This document shows positions 53,101-62,430 of a DNA stretch of 64,000 bases, piece by piece. The notes beneath the pieces are model-generated. The model worked only from the letters and a program-made list of their open reading frames with translations. It had not been told where the DNA came from and did not search any database. Numbering within the stretch: position 1 is the first letter of the stretch; every line of letters begins with the position of its first letter. The DNA is taken from NCBI RefSeq assembly GCF_034702125.1, contig NC_085876.1, forward strand, positions 12,770,253 to 12,834,252. The letters run 5' to 3'. This DNA is from Engraulis encrasicolus. Its lineage: Eukaryota; Chordata; Actinopteri; Clupeiformes; Engraulidae. The translations under genes and the position numbers were made by a program.

Positions 53101-54009
53101 GAGTTTTATTCCTGTCGCACTTTTTCCTGTCGCGCTTTAAATAGAGGGCCCACCATTACATCTCTGCCCTTAATTAAAATGTTTTAAAATTTCAAATGTT
53201 ACTTTATTCATTTACATGATTGTTGTCTTTACAAATCTTATTTAATATTGTTCTTGTCTTGGCTATGAAATAGCTACAGATGATTTATTGGCAATAAACT
53301 CAGCAAAGTGAAGAGGTAGTGTTGTGGGACATCCAACACAAGAATAGCATGAAAGCGTTAACTGTGAAAAAAAAAAAAGCAAAACGGGAGCGAGTGTGCG
53401 GACATTTCAATAAACTAAACTAATGGACCAACCTCTACCTTGCAGGCCAAGAACGGCTGGAAGACGTTCATCAACCGGCGCACGGCGGTGAAGAAGATCA
53501 ACTCCCTGCCGGAGGTGAAGGGCGAGCAGCTGCGCGACATCGAGGACGTGTGTGCCATCTGCTACCAGGAGTTTGCCACCTCGGCGCGCATCACGCCCTG
53601 CCACCACTACTTCCACGCGCTCTGCCTGCGCAAGTGGCTCTACATCCAGGACACGTGCCCCATGTGCCACCAGAAGGTGTACATCGAGGAGGACGGGCGC
53701 GACAGAGCCGCCTTCTCCAACAATAACGGCTACGCGGCCGCGCCCGGGGCGGAGGGCGACCCGGATGAGGAGTTTGAGGACGGGGAGGGGAGGCCGGACG
53801 GGGCGGCCGGTGGCGCAGCGGGAGGTGTGGTGGGAGGAGGCGTAGGAGGAGCAGGAGGAGGAGGAGGAGGTGCGGCTGAGGCCGACAACGAGCTGCTGGA
53901 GGACAATGACAGTATAGAGTATGACGAGGAGGAGTGGGGGACACTAAACGGTGACACACCCATAGAGGAGGACTACATTAATGACGACACAGACTCCAAC
54001 GGCGACTGA
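41187..54009 (+). CDS. rnf139: RING finger protein 139 / TRC8, ER membrane E3 ubiquitin ligase
   Basis: Six coding exons: 41187-41349, 43373-43965, 46996-47238, 51280-51567, 52681-52914 and 53446-54009 (TGA), 694 residues in consistent phase (human 664). The protein is a polytopic ER ubiquitin ligase involved in sterol-linked and membrane-protein degradation. The start ATG is chosen because MASTNVRIGQQALAVLDVAL leads directly into the conserved RVPCIFIIDAIFNSY. Exons 2-5 encode many hydrophobic segments with conserved motifs (WFYYSCRYVYLLLRHMYRIY, ISGCDSTLTVLGMSAVISSV, SLSASHVLSVRRH, FMIDGYHNVLWERLDDYVYY). Exon 6 has the RING-H2 domain: CAICYQEF, CHHYFHALCLRKW and CPMCHQ. The acidic C-tail carries an expanded Gly/Ala run. 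Coding GC is very high against AT-rich introns. The intron after exon 5 has a GC donor. Human RNF139 has two exons as I recall it, so the extra introns are notable. Confidence 0.96.
42459..42765. repeat. Degenerate direct repeat in rnf139 intron 1
   Basis: GTCCTTCATGGCGGTTGAAGTC..GAGGAAAGCCATCT (42471 on) recurs as GTCCTTCATGATGATTTAAGTC..GAGCGAAGACATCT (42704 on). Between them is a 14-bp-arm palindrome, TATGAAAAGTTCAT (42654-42691). Confidence 0.75.
42828..43002 (+). repeat. Block shared between rnf139 introns 1 and 3, copy 1
   Basis: Contains CATGTTGACGCAG, CATGTTGCCGTGA, GTGGTTTTGAGT and CCTGGTCAATGAGTCGAAAA, all recurring at 48086-48470. Confidence 0.8.
43003..43299 (+). mobile_element. 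~290-bp inverted-repeat element, rnf139 intron 1 copy
   Basis: Starts CATTGTCCTAACTC..GACCTGTGCTTGT at 43011 and ends with the inverted counterpart ACAAGCACAAGGGAGTATG..GGATAATG at 43290. Ends 73 bases before exon 2. Confidence 0.8.
44117..44310 (+). mobile_element. tRNA-derived SINE
   Basis: GTGCAGCGAGCTAAGCCCCC, then CCCCGGTTCGTATTCGG as B box, then CATTTCCTGTCTATTCTCAC and an AATAAAGGC..A-rich tail. Same family as 49690-49870. Confidence 0.8.
44822..45244. mobile_element. hAT-like element with perfect 8-bp target duplication
   Basis: Termini TAGAGATGTAC / GTGCATCTCTA; GTCACAAC at 44814-44821 and 45245-45252. Many internal GGATCCGG units. Confidence 0.92.
45266..45559 (-). mobile_element. 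~290-bp inverted-repeat element, rnf139 intron 2 copy
   Basis: Same termini as the intron 1 copy, but the interior is inverted. It shares TTGCAAGACTTCATTGTCGA, ATATCTTGCAAAAGCGCAAT and CCACAAGCACAGGTCGAGGA. Confidence 0.8.
45611..46500 (+). mobile_element. LINE 3' fragment with nested hAT-like element
   Basis: Encodes FSFYASKLWNQLLDDVKNAP and TIDSFKS up to about 45850, the usual end of fish LINE polyproteins. A 3' UTR follows, ending GTGAAGCACATTGAGTTGCA..GTGCTATACAAATAAACTTG. Interrupted by 45917-46323. Confidence 0.85.
45917..46323. mobile_element. hAT-like element in an ATT repeat
   Basis: Termini TAGAGGTGCACC / GGTGCACCTCTA, internal TTCGGCCGAAA repeats, inserted in (ATT)n. Confidence 0.88.
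46804..46953 (+). repeat. Second degenerate copy of the rnf139 exon 3 acceptor edge
   Basis: CTATAAAGCCTCGTTTCATC, TATCTCCTCATGTCATTGTAG, GTTGCACCACAAGAGCGACC and AAGCGGCGCTGTCCTGCGAT parallel 46950-47043. The ending TCTTTTAAAGAGACTAC matches 46567-46584. Confidence 0.88.
47284..47775 (-). mobile_element. tRNA-derived SINE, minus strand
   Basis: On the minus strand a CTAGTGGTTAGGGAGG A-box and GCAGGTTTGAATCCC B-box lie near 47765-47710, and the tail AGTGTAATGTAATGTAA ends at 47284. The body between may include other insertions. Confidence 0.7.
47940..48020 (+). repeat. Degenerate copy of the rnf139 exon 3 donor edge
   Basis: TTCAG GTCAGTCAGCTCAGCACAG parallels TACAG GTCAGTCAGCTCAGCCCAG at 47234-47256. 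Downstream CCAAAGTCCATTTACAACC parallels TAAAGTCCATTGACAAACC at 47782, across the intervening SINE. Confidence 0.8.
48086..48470 (+). repeat. Block shared between rnf139 introns 1 and 3, copy 2
   Basis: Counterpart of 42828-43002, with about 110 bases of extra sequence before CCTGGTCAATGAGTCGAAAA at 48420. Confidence 0.8.
48783..49120. mobile_element. hAT-like element
   Basis: Termini CAGTGGTCTCCAA / TTGGAGACCA and internal TTTGGCCCG. No target duplication seen. Confidence 0.65.
49272..49694 (+). mobile_element. ~290-bp inverted-repeat element with an insertion, rnf139 intron 3 copy
   Basis: Shares AGAGAAAACAATA, CCTTTGAATTG.GCTTTT, GCGAGATATTGA, AATGACGTCTTG and CCACAAGCA with the intron 1 copy, plus about 130 extra bases in the middle. 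Confidence 0.75.
49690..49870 (+). mobile_element. tRNA-derived SINE
   Basis: GCGCAGCGCGCTAGGCCCCC, then GACCCCGGTTCAAGTCTGG (B box), then TTCGCTTCCTGTCACC and AAAGGCATAAAAGCCCCTAAAAAA. Confidence 0.85.
49915..51058. mobile_element. hAT-like element with perfect 8-bp target duplication, host of a nested element
   Basis: Termini CAGGGGTGTCAAATTCA and GAGTCTGACATCCCTG; CTCTAAGG at 49907-49914 and 51059-51066. Interrupted by the element at 50178-50937. Confidence 0.92.
50178..50937 (-). mobile_element. Nested hAT-like element with BED-finger remnant
   Basis: Termini TAGGGATGGGCA / TGCCCATCCCTA; ATTAAAAT at 50170-50177 and 50938-50945. The minus strand holds a short MMYHLNTAHPSL stretch (about 50560-50525), like the end of a BED zinc finger of hAT transposases, with stops around it. 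Confidence 0.9.
51144..51262 (+). mobile_element. Possible retroposed insert with 13-base direct repeats
   Basis: TGTCTTAACCCTT occurs at 51139-51151 and 51250-51262. The interior has ACGAAGCGCAATGCGAAACG and an AATAAAAAAACA tail-like run. Confidence 0.45.
51683..51725 (+). repeat. Degenerate copy of the rnf139 exon 4 donor edge
   Basis: GGCTCAAGGGAATTAGAAAACTGACAATGATAATA parallels GCCTCAAGGTAATTACAAAACTGACAATAATAATA at 51560-51594; the GT is lost. Confidence 0.85.
52376..52570 (-). mobile_element. ~290-bp inverted-repeat element, truncated, rnf139 intron 4 copy
   Basis: Shares GTGTGGCCTTACGATGCAAG, TTATTTAATATCTTG, GCACAATTCAAAG and CTGCCTAGGTTGAAAGT with the intron 2 copy. Confidence 0.7.
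52590..52645 (+). repeat. Degenerate copy of the rnf139 exon 5 acceptor edge
   Basis: TTTTTCAG GTCACTGACGGTCTTCATGAC..AGCTACCACA parallels TGTTTAG GTGGTGGTGTCTCTGACGGT..CTTCATGATTGACGGCTACC at 52674-52730, with an 18-base deletion. Confidence 0.8.
52915..53445 (+). other. GC-AG intron of rnf139
   Basis: The exon 5/6 junction is ATC TAC CTG CAG then GCAAGT, rejoining at TTGCAG GCC AAG AAC. The protein continuity (FNIYLQ-AKNGWKTF) fixes the donor at 52915-52916 as GC, with a CAG/GCAAGT context typical of genuine GC donors. A SINE-like stretch lies at 53055-53175. Confidence 0.8.
53055..53175 (+). mobile_element. Degraded SINE-like segment
   Basis: GGCCCAGCCGTGGCTCAACGG and GGTGGCCTGAGTTTTATTCC resemble A and B boxes of the local SINEs; GCCCCAGCCGTGGCTCAAATGG also occurs at 51745. 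Confidence 0.5.
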
Positions 54010-55135
54010 TGATGTAATAATTACAGAGAGAAAAAAATACAAAGAAAGTTTGGAGCTTTGAAAAGAAAAAAATATATATTTTAAAAAATATATTATTATT
54101 TAAGTTAAACCATCTTAATTTTTGTCAACATCAGGGAAGTCACTTCTTTGTCTCCTTTTTTTAGGTTTTGTTTTTCTTTTGATTTGTGTGTTCGTTTCTC
54201 AAAGGGCTTGTGGAGGTTTAAATGTTTAAAGGTGCGAGTGCCTATGCCAGGATTGGCCGTAGTGGAGGAGGCTTTGCAGGAGGGTCAGTGAGAGACGCAC
54301 ATTCCTTTTCTACTTCTTCCTGCTCCTCCTCTTGGGGACATTGTGGAGTGTGTGTGCGTGCGCGCATGTGCGTGTGTGTGTGTGTGCGCTTGTGTGCGTG
54401 TGTGTGCGTGCGCTGCTTTGAGTCGGACAACTCAAAGGGAAGACGGGGGAGCAACAAGCAGAGAACAAGAGGTCTGATTTAACGTGACATGCTACTGTAA
54501 TCACTGATATACCTCTGTACCATTTCTATTGGTCTCTTGTGTGACCTTGCTTAAAAATTTGTGTACGTTGTTGTACATGTAATTAAAAAAAATGCTCCTT
54601 CCCTTAGAAAAGAGGAGGCTGTATTACAGTGTTTTTTTATTTTTTAAAGGCCACTGGACATTAGATGTTGGCATAAACGGAGTAGCAAAACCCATCACTA
54701 CATTTTTTTTTCTACTCAGGCCATATTTGACCATTCTGATCTGCATTTCAACTGGACAGTTCCATTCATCGGACAGACTTTGATGGCAACCACTGATTTT
54801 GGCATTTTCTTTTATTTGCAAATGCTCGTTTTTGCTTTGTTGTTCCCGGTTATTTGACACATTGTCTGGCAGGGGAGAGAACTGAGGAAGGAACGTGCTT
54901 TTAAAAAAAATAATTAAGGCTGCAGGCAAAGCAACTGGTATTGGGGTGCTGATTTAGGGTATTCTAATCAGGAAGTGAAATATTTTGATTTATTCTGTGG
55001 AATAGTGATTTTCACTTTCTGTTGATGAAGGAATTTTTTGATTCATCCTCTTTTTTTGTGCTTCTGAAAAGGTGCAAATTTTAATTTTGGCTTAAAGTTA
55101 ATGTAAATAAAAATAATCTTTAATAGTGATCTGAT
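54010..55135 (+). other. rnf139: Probable 3' UTR of rnf139
   Basis: AT-rich sequence follows the TGA. Candidate poly(A) signals are ATTAAA at 54582-54587 and AATAAA at 55106-55111. A short (GT)n/GC-alternating run lies at 54347-54412. No other gene is seen. Confidence 0.5.
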
Positions 55136-56190
55136 GGTGTTTCTGAAGTTCTCAGGTGCAGTGTTTAATTTTGCTGTGTGAATTTCATTGTTATGATCAA
55201 TATGGCTCAATGAAATACGATTTTGCACAATGTCTTTTGCCTAGCTATCTTAAACCCACATCAAATCAAGTAGGCGAGAAAGGCAAGGTACTCTAGCTAG
55301 AGTAGGCCTTTTTTGATGTTCTGCAAAGCATTGTAGCGTTTTGGGTATATATTGTTTTTGCCTATATCTGGTCTTGTTCGTTGAAACAGAACATGCATAC
55401 TGCACTTTTAAGTACAACCAGTTTTTTCCTATACTCTAATTACTTTAAACATCCATACAAGGTGGTCCATCTAATGAACTCAGATGTGAAAGGGCAGCAC
55501 TATATTATCTCATACCGCTCCCAGCCTTTGCAGAACTTAAGATGCCCATTGGAATGATGCGTGAAACATTTACAAGCAGAAATAAGTTGTGCAGTTGCTC
55601 ACGACTTAAACTCTTATTTGGCAATAATGATCTGGATGAATGAGAATCTTCAGACATACTGCATCACATCCTTGGCGACGTGTAGTTCAGCTCCACAGAA
55701 TTCCACTAGATGGCGCCAAAGCACGAATCACGCGGCTCTCGAACCTTCAAAAAGGATTCTTCATGAACAGAAAAGGCTTGTGCGAGCATTGTGTGCGAGA
55801 TTGTCAGTCATGTCGCAGATAATACAGTATGATTCATGAATTTGTCATTGCTTAATGAATGTCTTGCTGCACTATGTTAGGCGAAGAAAATGTGGTTTTA
55901 AAAAAAAACAGCTCTCCATGCCCAACCATTTGGGATGCACTTGAAGACAATGTTAGTGAAATTAAGATGCCAAAACCCAAATTAAACTCTAGTTTCACAT
56001 ACCGAAATATCATTGTAGTTGGTTAGAGTAGTTAAAAACAACACATTCAGGAACTTTGTAAGAGGACCGGCTAAATCCAAGAGTGATAGCGGGAGAGAGT
56101 GCTGAAAGAACAACAAAAGCCAAGAATGCGGGTGGAACTACAGGGGAGTGTTCAAGGGGATGTTTCCACTTGACTCATCACATGTGGTTG
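55136..56190. other. rnf139-tmem65 intergenic region
   Basis: No exon, repeat family or TRMT12-like coding sequence was recognised here. In mammals TRMT12 sits between TMEM65 and RNF139. Confidence 0.4.
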
Positions 56191-56365
56191 CTAGTAGAGC
56201 TAGAGCTCTACGTTACTCCTCCAGGAGCGGACGGAGTTGAGTGAGTCCACTTGGGCACCACCAGCTAGCTAGCACAAGGGGACCGCAGCTTTCCCTGGCT
56301 TTTGACGCCTTCTCCCGTTTTATGGAAATAAATTATGGATTGTTCAACGTAACAGCAGCTACTTG
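56191..56365 (+). other. tmem65: Probable non-coding first exon and promoter of tmem65
   Basis: A GC-richer stretch ends at ACTTG followed by GTAAGG (donor at 56366). The next exon begins after a clear acceptor CCCCAG at 56991-56995, 14 bases before the tmem65 ATG. This suggests a 5' UTR intron of about 630 bases. The 5' boundary is a guess. Confidence 0.45.
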
Positions 56366-57009
56366 GTAAGGCACGATTTAAAAGCAATGCTTTAAATGGC
56401 CTTGGTAGTCGAACGAGCTCATATCATTGCCAATCGGATTACAGTTGTGGACTGTTGACCAATGTTATGCATTTTATCTCGAGTCCACTTGTGGTGTAAC
56501 GTAGTTAACAACATATATTTTAAACCTGTGCGATGTTAATAAACTTGTGTTATTTAATGAACAAGCGACTAAGGTTGTTCAAGCTAAGCTAGCTGACACC
56601 CAAGCTGTCATATGACGGGGGACATTAATGTGTTGACTTGAAAGTTGTCTTGCCTGTCAAAAGTCACTCGATAACACAGCTAAGTTAGCAGCTAGCTAAC
56701 CAACACCTTGAACGAATTACCTTACAAAGCGCAGGCATTTACATAGTTAATATTTTGTTGTGTGGATTTTGACAGCCCCCTCTTTGTACTGATCTCCTGG
56801 TCGAACTTGTAATGCTGCCAGCTTTACTGAATTTTGGTCAGTTGTCACTTGTGGCTCAGAAGTTAAGCTAAGTCTTAAAACACGGCTAATGTCATCTGAC
56901 ACCTGTCAGTTCAAGTGCATGTCGCAGTTCATCAAAGGTAATGCTAATTACCCGTTCCTAATGTTGTCTCTTGTCTCATTTGCTTGCATCCCCAGAGCGT
57001 AAAATCAAA

Positions 57010-57268
57010 ATGATGAAGCTGTGTCTTCAAAGGGCTCTTCCGAGCTCGGTTTTATTAAGAGCTAAAGTCGCATCAGAATTCGCCAAGCCATCCTTCTTGG
57101 CGTCGCACGCTCAAAGGTGTTATCTCGGAACACACAAACGCAAGGAGAAGCTCGAGCCCCTAAACTCAGCGAAAGGCGCGAGAGATTTCATCTACAGCCT
57201 GCACCCGACCGAACGGACATGCTTACTGCAGGAACTACAGAGCTTTGAGTCGATAGCTATTGCTCAAG
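57010..57268 (+). CDS. tmem65: Transmembrane protein 65, first coding exon (3' partial)
   Basis: The exon begins at 56996 after an acceptor. Its ATG pair (57010, 57013) opens 86 codons, ending with one base before GTAAGA at 57269. The tail (LNSAKGARDFIYSLHPTERT, LLQELQSFESIAIAQ) matches TMEM65, an inner mitochondrial membrane protein. The N-terminus is rich in Arg/Lys/Ser/Leu without acidic residues early on (MMKLCLQRALPSSVLLRAKV), as expected for a mitochondrial targeting sequence. The frame upstream is open to 56971 but crosses the acceptor. The remaining exons, including the transmembrane segments, lie beyond 64000, so intron 1 exceeds 6.7 kb. Confidence 0.9.
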
Positions 57269-57613
57269 GTAAGAATAAGTAAAGCCGCAAACAAAGCACC
57301 CTACTGACCAATACATTGTTTGTGTATGAACTCAGAAGGTAGCTGTCAAATGATTTACACTACCCAGGCGTTGCCTCTCTGTGTGGATCACGGTGTCCCC
57401 TCCCCGTCTGTGGGCACAGGACATTCCCAGGTCTGTGTACTTAACTTGCCAAAGAATGCAAGTAATTTTTCTGTCAGATGTCAAGAGGTTGCTGAAGCTA
57501 TACTGTATTGCTTCAGTTGAGTGCCACACCTGTCTTTGAAACTGTGATTATTACTGCCTTTCCTGAGAGGTCTGCTGCAGATTGCAGCCTACCTTCTTGG
57601 GTGGGGTGGTGTG

Positions 57614-57771
57614 CAGAGGTGGAGCTATAGGGAGGGCGAGCAGGGCATTTGCCCCAGGGCCCAGGGCACTCTTGTATTGGTGGTGGGGGCCCTACTGTGA
57701 CCTTAGCAGGCCGTATGGGGGCCCTGTAAGTGTCTTGCCCAGGGGCCCTGTGTGCAATTGTTCCGCCACTG
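57614..57771 (-). mobile_element. hAT-like element with perfect 8-bp target duplication
   Basis: Termini CAGAGGTGGAGC / TTCCGCCACTG; GTGGTGTG at 57606-57613 and 57772-57779. Inverse-orientation relative of 5332-5475. Confidence 0.92.
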
Positions 57772-58962
57772 GTGGTGTGTGCACCAACAATCTTAAGATC
57801 ATGTTGAAAACCATAGGCTGGGAATTTGGGAAATCTCAGTGTTTTGACCATTTACTCTTTTCACAGCAGGCTACTTTCCCTATTTTTGAGGAGTGTCTTG
57901 TGGTCATGCATCACAAGTTTTTTATGCCCTCTGGTCAAGAGATACTTGTGAGCGCGTGCTGAGCTGTGAATCACCATGGTCCTCCTCAAAGGCCTTTCTG
58001 TAGCTAATTCTTACTGTCTTGAAGTTGATCCTTCCATCTTGGCCAAGGCTGTGTTGGCAATCTCAACAGGAGATCACTGAGATGAAAAATAAAAGCTGCA
58101 ACAACATCAAAGACCGATTGCCTGAATCCCATGCCATGAATTATTGAGTTTGTAGATTGTTGCAGAAGCCTTGAGTTTGTGTTTTCTAGCGCTGTGTGTG
58201 GGTGCTTGTTAGCAGGGGAAAACCGTGACTTTATTGTTGGCTGTAACATACGATGAGAAACTGAATTTCAGAAGTAATCACTATAAAGAGATTATGAGAA
58301 GAACACCATCATTACATATTTATGGTACTTATAACGGCACTCCTCTCCAATCAGACTTTGTTGCGAAAGAAATGGCATTGCCGCTCTGCTCTGCTCGGCT
58401 CAGCACAGCATAACAATTGGAGCTGAATACAGTAGTAAATGCATAGATGAATAATATTACTAACACAGACTAACATTCATTTCAAAGTCTGATTAAGGCT
58501 CCCAGAATAGCGTTCAGCATTTAATATTCCACCATGTCTTCCTCAGCCTGAAGATGTGCTTGATGGGGAGGGTGGAGATGGGCCAGTGACTTGTCTGCTG
58601 CACCGGCCCCATTCTGTCTCCCAGCCCAAGGCCTCCCCATCAGTCATTTAGCCCAGAGGGGCCACATGGGACTCAGCGCTGGGCTGCGGGTCACTGCCTG
58701 GACTGATCTACCATACAATTCTCCCATCTTCTGCCCAGCACCATGAAAGTCGGCCCAGTTTTTTTTTTACTCACTGCACGCAGGTGTAGCGCCCGGTGCG
58801 GCCTCCTCAGGGAGAGTTCACTATCTCTCCGCCTCAAGGCTAGACTAGACTAGACTGCCACTTGCTCATGGCCCCTCACGTCTGCAGCAGGCAGACAGGA
58901 CGAGGACAGTCTGCTCCCCCCTCATCGTCTGCCTGTACTCTCAGACAGTAGATTTAAATTAA

Positions 58963-59195
58963 ATTGGAAAGTGTTCTTGCTTCAGCTCTGACAATAACCT
59001 CCACTCGAAAGAACAAAAGTACCGTGGAGCAGAATTTAAGTATAAGCTTATACCATTGTGTTGTTGTCAGAGGCTGTGATTTTAAAATGGAAAGTGTTCT
59101 TTTTATTAGCTGTGGTAACCCTGAACAACAAGACTGTGAGCAGAATTTAGGGATATGCACATGAGTGTGAAGTGTTGTCAGTCTGAGATTTTATC
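58963..59195. repeat. Degenerate tandem duplication, unit about 120 bp
   Basis: Both units read AAAT(T)GGAAAGTGTTCTT, AGCTCTG / AGCTGTGG, GAACAA, GAGCAGAATTTA and TGTTGTCAG.CTG.GATTTTA in that order. Confidence 0.85.
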
Positions 59196-60076
59196 GCTTT
59201 CCAATTGCATCTCAGCCTGAGGTGCATCGACTGACTCAGAAACTGATGAAGGACCAGTCCCAGAACTGAGAGATTGCAATGTGGTGTTGGTGGTTGCTGA
59301 GAGGCAATCTGTGTTCTCTCTCCCTATGGGGACTGTTAGCTGAAGGTTGCCTGGCTTCAGTGCTGTCATGCAAGACTAACCCTTGACCTCCCCATCAACC
59401 CCTCCTCCTCATCTCTATCTAAACACAACCATAATTAACAGCCAGACCTTGGCTGGGAAGGTTTAACTTTTGACTTTCCTATTTCCATTCCTTGTTTTTT
59501 TCCCTCCGCAAACTCCTTACTGAATATCTGAATGGAAAAGGAATACATTAGCCTACTTACTGGTGTGGAAACAACTCTCATTTACATGCAAAAAATTATG
59601 CATTTCTTCCATTTATTCTCCCTCATTAAGGTGTAGCTCTGCCATGGCGTGGAAGCCCTTTTTCTCCCAGAGGAGATACAGCACTTCATGCTTCAAGCTC
59701 CGCTCCACTTCTATTAAACTGCACCCAAACAAAACGCACTCGGATCCTGTGGTAATGAGTTTGCTCCTCGGAAATAAACAAACATTATTAAACGAAAAAC
59801 TTTCCGTGTACAAAGACCTTCATCGACCATTAGTTTCGCAACCTTTAGTCCTATTAGTCAGAGTTCGCCATTTAACCACTTAAGTGGGATATCATTTGGC
59901 ACTTTTATGAGGTTATAACTGTCAAAGAAGTCATTAGATGTGCTTTCACTTGGCGCGTTCAGAAGACAAATTAATCACAATGTCTTAGCTTTGCAAGGTT
60001 TATACTGTTGCCCTGTTACAAACACTTGCCCAAAAGACCTTCCCCGATTCATTAAGACTTGAATGGCTGTGTAGTA

Positions 60077-60285
60077 CAGTGTTTCCCAACCAGGGGTACG
60101 TGTACCACTAGGGGTACGCGAGCACACTGCAGGGGGTACTTGGAAAAATTTAATTTTAACAAATGCATGGTGCATATAGTCACACTGCAATAAAGAAGGT
60201 GCTGTAAAACATGAGTTTGGGGGTACTCATGGCACAACGAAAAGGCTTGGGGGGTACATGAGACAAAAAAGGTTGGGAAACACTG
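60077..60285. mobile_element. hAT-like element with perfect 8-bp target duplication
   Basis: Termini CAGTGTTTCCCAACC / GGTTGGGAAACACTG; GTGTAGTA at 60069-60076 and 60286-60293. Confidence 0.94.
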
Positions 60286-60959
60286 GTGTAGTAGACCATG
60301 ATGGGTACTGGTGTTGTTTGATTTCAGCATGCAACTTTATTTGATGAGGTTGAAATGCTTCCCGATGGCCGCTTATGCAGCAGTAAGTTAAGTAATTGAT
60401 GTGAGACATAATTATGCATAATGTTCCCGTCTTAGTGCTGGCGAGAATGATTGTTTTGCTATTTATGCTGTAAGATGCCGACCCTGTTTCTACAAAGTGG
60501 GTGCTGCTGACTGTTTACACAGTATGAGAAGATGTGTAAACACTCACACAGTTTCACACATCCGTTAAGATACGTTTTCGCATCATGGTTATGTGCCCAT
60601 AGTGTCAGCGAACGTTCTCTCTCTCTCTCACACACACACATACACACACACACACACACATACACACACACACACACGCACAGAATCATAATGGGTATCA
60701 TCCCTTCTGAGTTTCCTACTTCCAGAACAGTGCCGTATCCGTTGTGAGTGTTCTGTTTTTTTGGGGAGGCAGCCACTCTGAGGCCAATTCTAAATTCGAA
60801 AGGCATTAATCAGCCTTGGCCTCGCGACCTTTAAAATTAAAGCTCTTCCACAGCGAGTGCTCTGATCTGCCTGCCAGTGTGTTGCTGTGGTGACTCAGCC
60901 ATCATTGTCACTTGTGACCTGACCCTGGAGAGAGGATCTGAAGAGATGCTCTGTTCCAT

Positions 60960-61034
60960 TCGGCGGGCATTCACACTTGTGGGTGTGTGTGTGACTGTGT
61001 TTGTATGTGTGTCTGTGTTAGTTATGCAGGGTGT

Positions 61035-61065
<31 letters not shown>

Positions 61066-61160
61066 CATGTGTGTGTGTCTGTGTGGGTCTGCGTTAGTTA
61101 TGCGAGTGCCTGTCTGGCTGGCGAGTACCTGTGTGTGTGTGTGTGTGTCTGAGATTGTGT
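60960..61160. repeat. Imperfect (GT)n region with a repeated unit
   Basis: GT-rich sequence with GTTAGTTATGC occurring twice (about 61017 and 61091). Confidence 0.85.
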
Positions 61161-61169
61161 GAGTGGTGC

Positions 61170-61395
61170 TTTCCTGTCTGCCTGCCCAAATGACCACTCT
61201 GCCTAGATGCGTGCATGCACATGTGTGGTTGAAAGAGTGTGTCTATGGAAATGTCTGTGTCTGTGTGTTATTTGCCTGCCTAAACTACCTATTTGCCCAC
61301 ATGCGTGCACGCACATGTATGGTTGAAATTGTGTGTGTGTGTGACTGTGAGAGTGTGTATGCCTATCTGCCTACATGACCGCAAATGTTTGTGTG
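61170..61395. repeat. Degenerate tandem repeat, unit about 110 bp
   Basis: CTGCCTGCC.AAA..ACC, ATGCGTGCATGCACATGT, GGTTGAAA and GTGTGTGT recur two to three times. Confidence 0.75.
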
Positions 61396-61977
61396 TCTAC
61401 ACCAGTGTGTCTGCCTGTGTCACAATCTGCACTCATATCTGTCACAGGATCTGGCACATTCTTGGAGTGCTTGTGGGTGAAAAGTGTGTGAGGTAACCGA
61501 GGAGACAACACGTGTCTGACACTATCAGCGTCCCCTCCTGCCACTCCTACCGGCTCTGTACTGTATGTGGCCATGATAACATGTTAGCGTGTGTGCATGG
61601 GTGCATAGTCAAGAGTCCTCTATGAGTGTGCTCGTGTGTCAGCTTGTGGGTGTATTTGGTCATGCCTGCTTCTTTTATAATTTCTTATGGACCACATACT
61701 GGGATTTCTGATCATGTGTGTGTCTCTGTGCCTGGATGCTTGTTGTATGTGTAGTTTTATTTCCTGTGTGTGCGTGCGTGTACTATTTACAGCTGTGCCT
61801 TCCAGGTTGTGAGTGAGTGACCTTACAGGCGTGTCAGCATCCCCCCGGCGGGCATTAGAGCACATTAGTCAGCCTCCCCCTCCCTCCCTCCCTCCACTAT
61901 GGGACTGTACTGATCCACTCCTGTCTACTCTCGCCCCCCACATTAACTGCCAAGTGCATTGTAATGGTACAGTGCAG

Positions 61978-62178
61978 CAGTGTTTCCCAACCAGGGGTAC
62001 ATGTACCACTAGGGGTACGCAAGCATATTGCATGGGGGTTACTTGGAGAATTTAATCATAACAAATGTATGGAGCATGGTCACATTGGGATAGAGGAAGT
62101 GATATGAGTGAAGGGGAGTTCATGGTATGGTAAATAGGCTTTGGGGGTAGAGGGAACAACAAAGGTTAGGAAACACTG
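61978..62178. mobile_element. hAT-like element, degraded relative of 60077-60285
   Basis: CAGTGTTTCCCAACCAGGGG start and GGTTAGGAAACACTG end; no target duplication. Confidence 0.8.
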
Positions 62179-62251
62179 ATTATGGGACAATACTGATTCA
62201 CTCCCGTGTCATGCTCCACATTAACTGCCAAGTGCATTGTAATGGAACAGT

Positions 62252-62430
62252 CAGGGCTCTGAATTAACACCAGCCAACCGGCCCAATGCTGGTGAAATCT
62301 CAGTTTGGCTGGTAGAAAAGGCCAACCTACCAGCCGATTTGATCCATCAGTGAGTGTGTGTCTGGCTAGTAAGATTAACATCTACTAGCCATTTGGGCTG
62401 GTGGTGAAGAAAGGCTAATTTACGGCTCTG
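62252..62430. mobile_element. hAT-like element
   Basis: Termini CAGGGCTCTGAATTAA / TAATTTACGGCTCTG; flanks GGAACAGT and CGTACAGT (6 of 8). Internal GCTGGT/ACCAGC repeats. Confidence 0.65.

Noticed and set aside
55136..56900. Search for a trmt12 gene between rnf139 and tmem65
   Set aside because: No frame with recognisable tRNA-wybutosine-synthesising features was seen.
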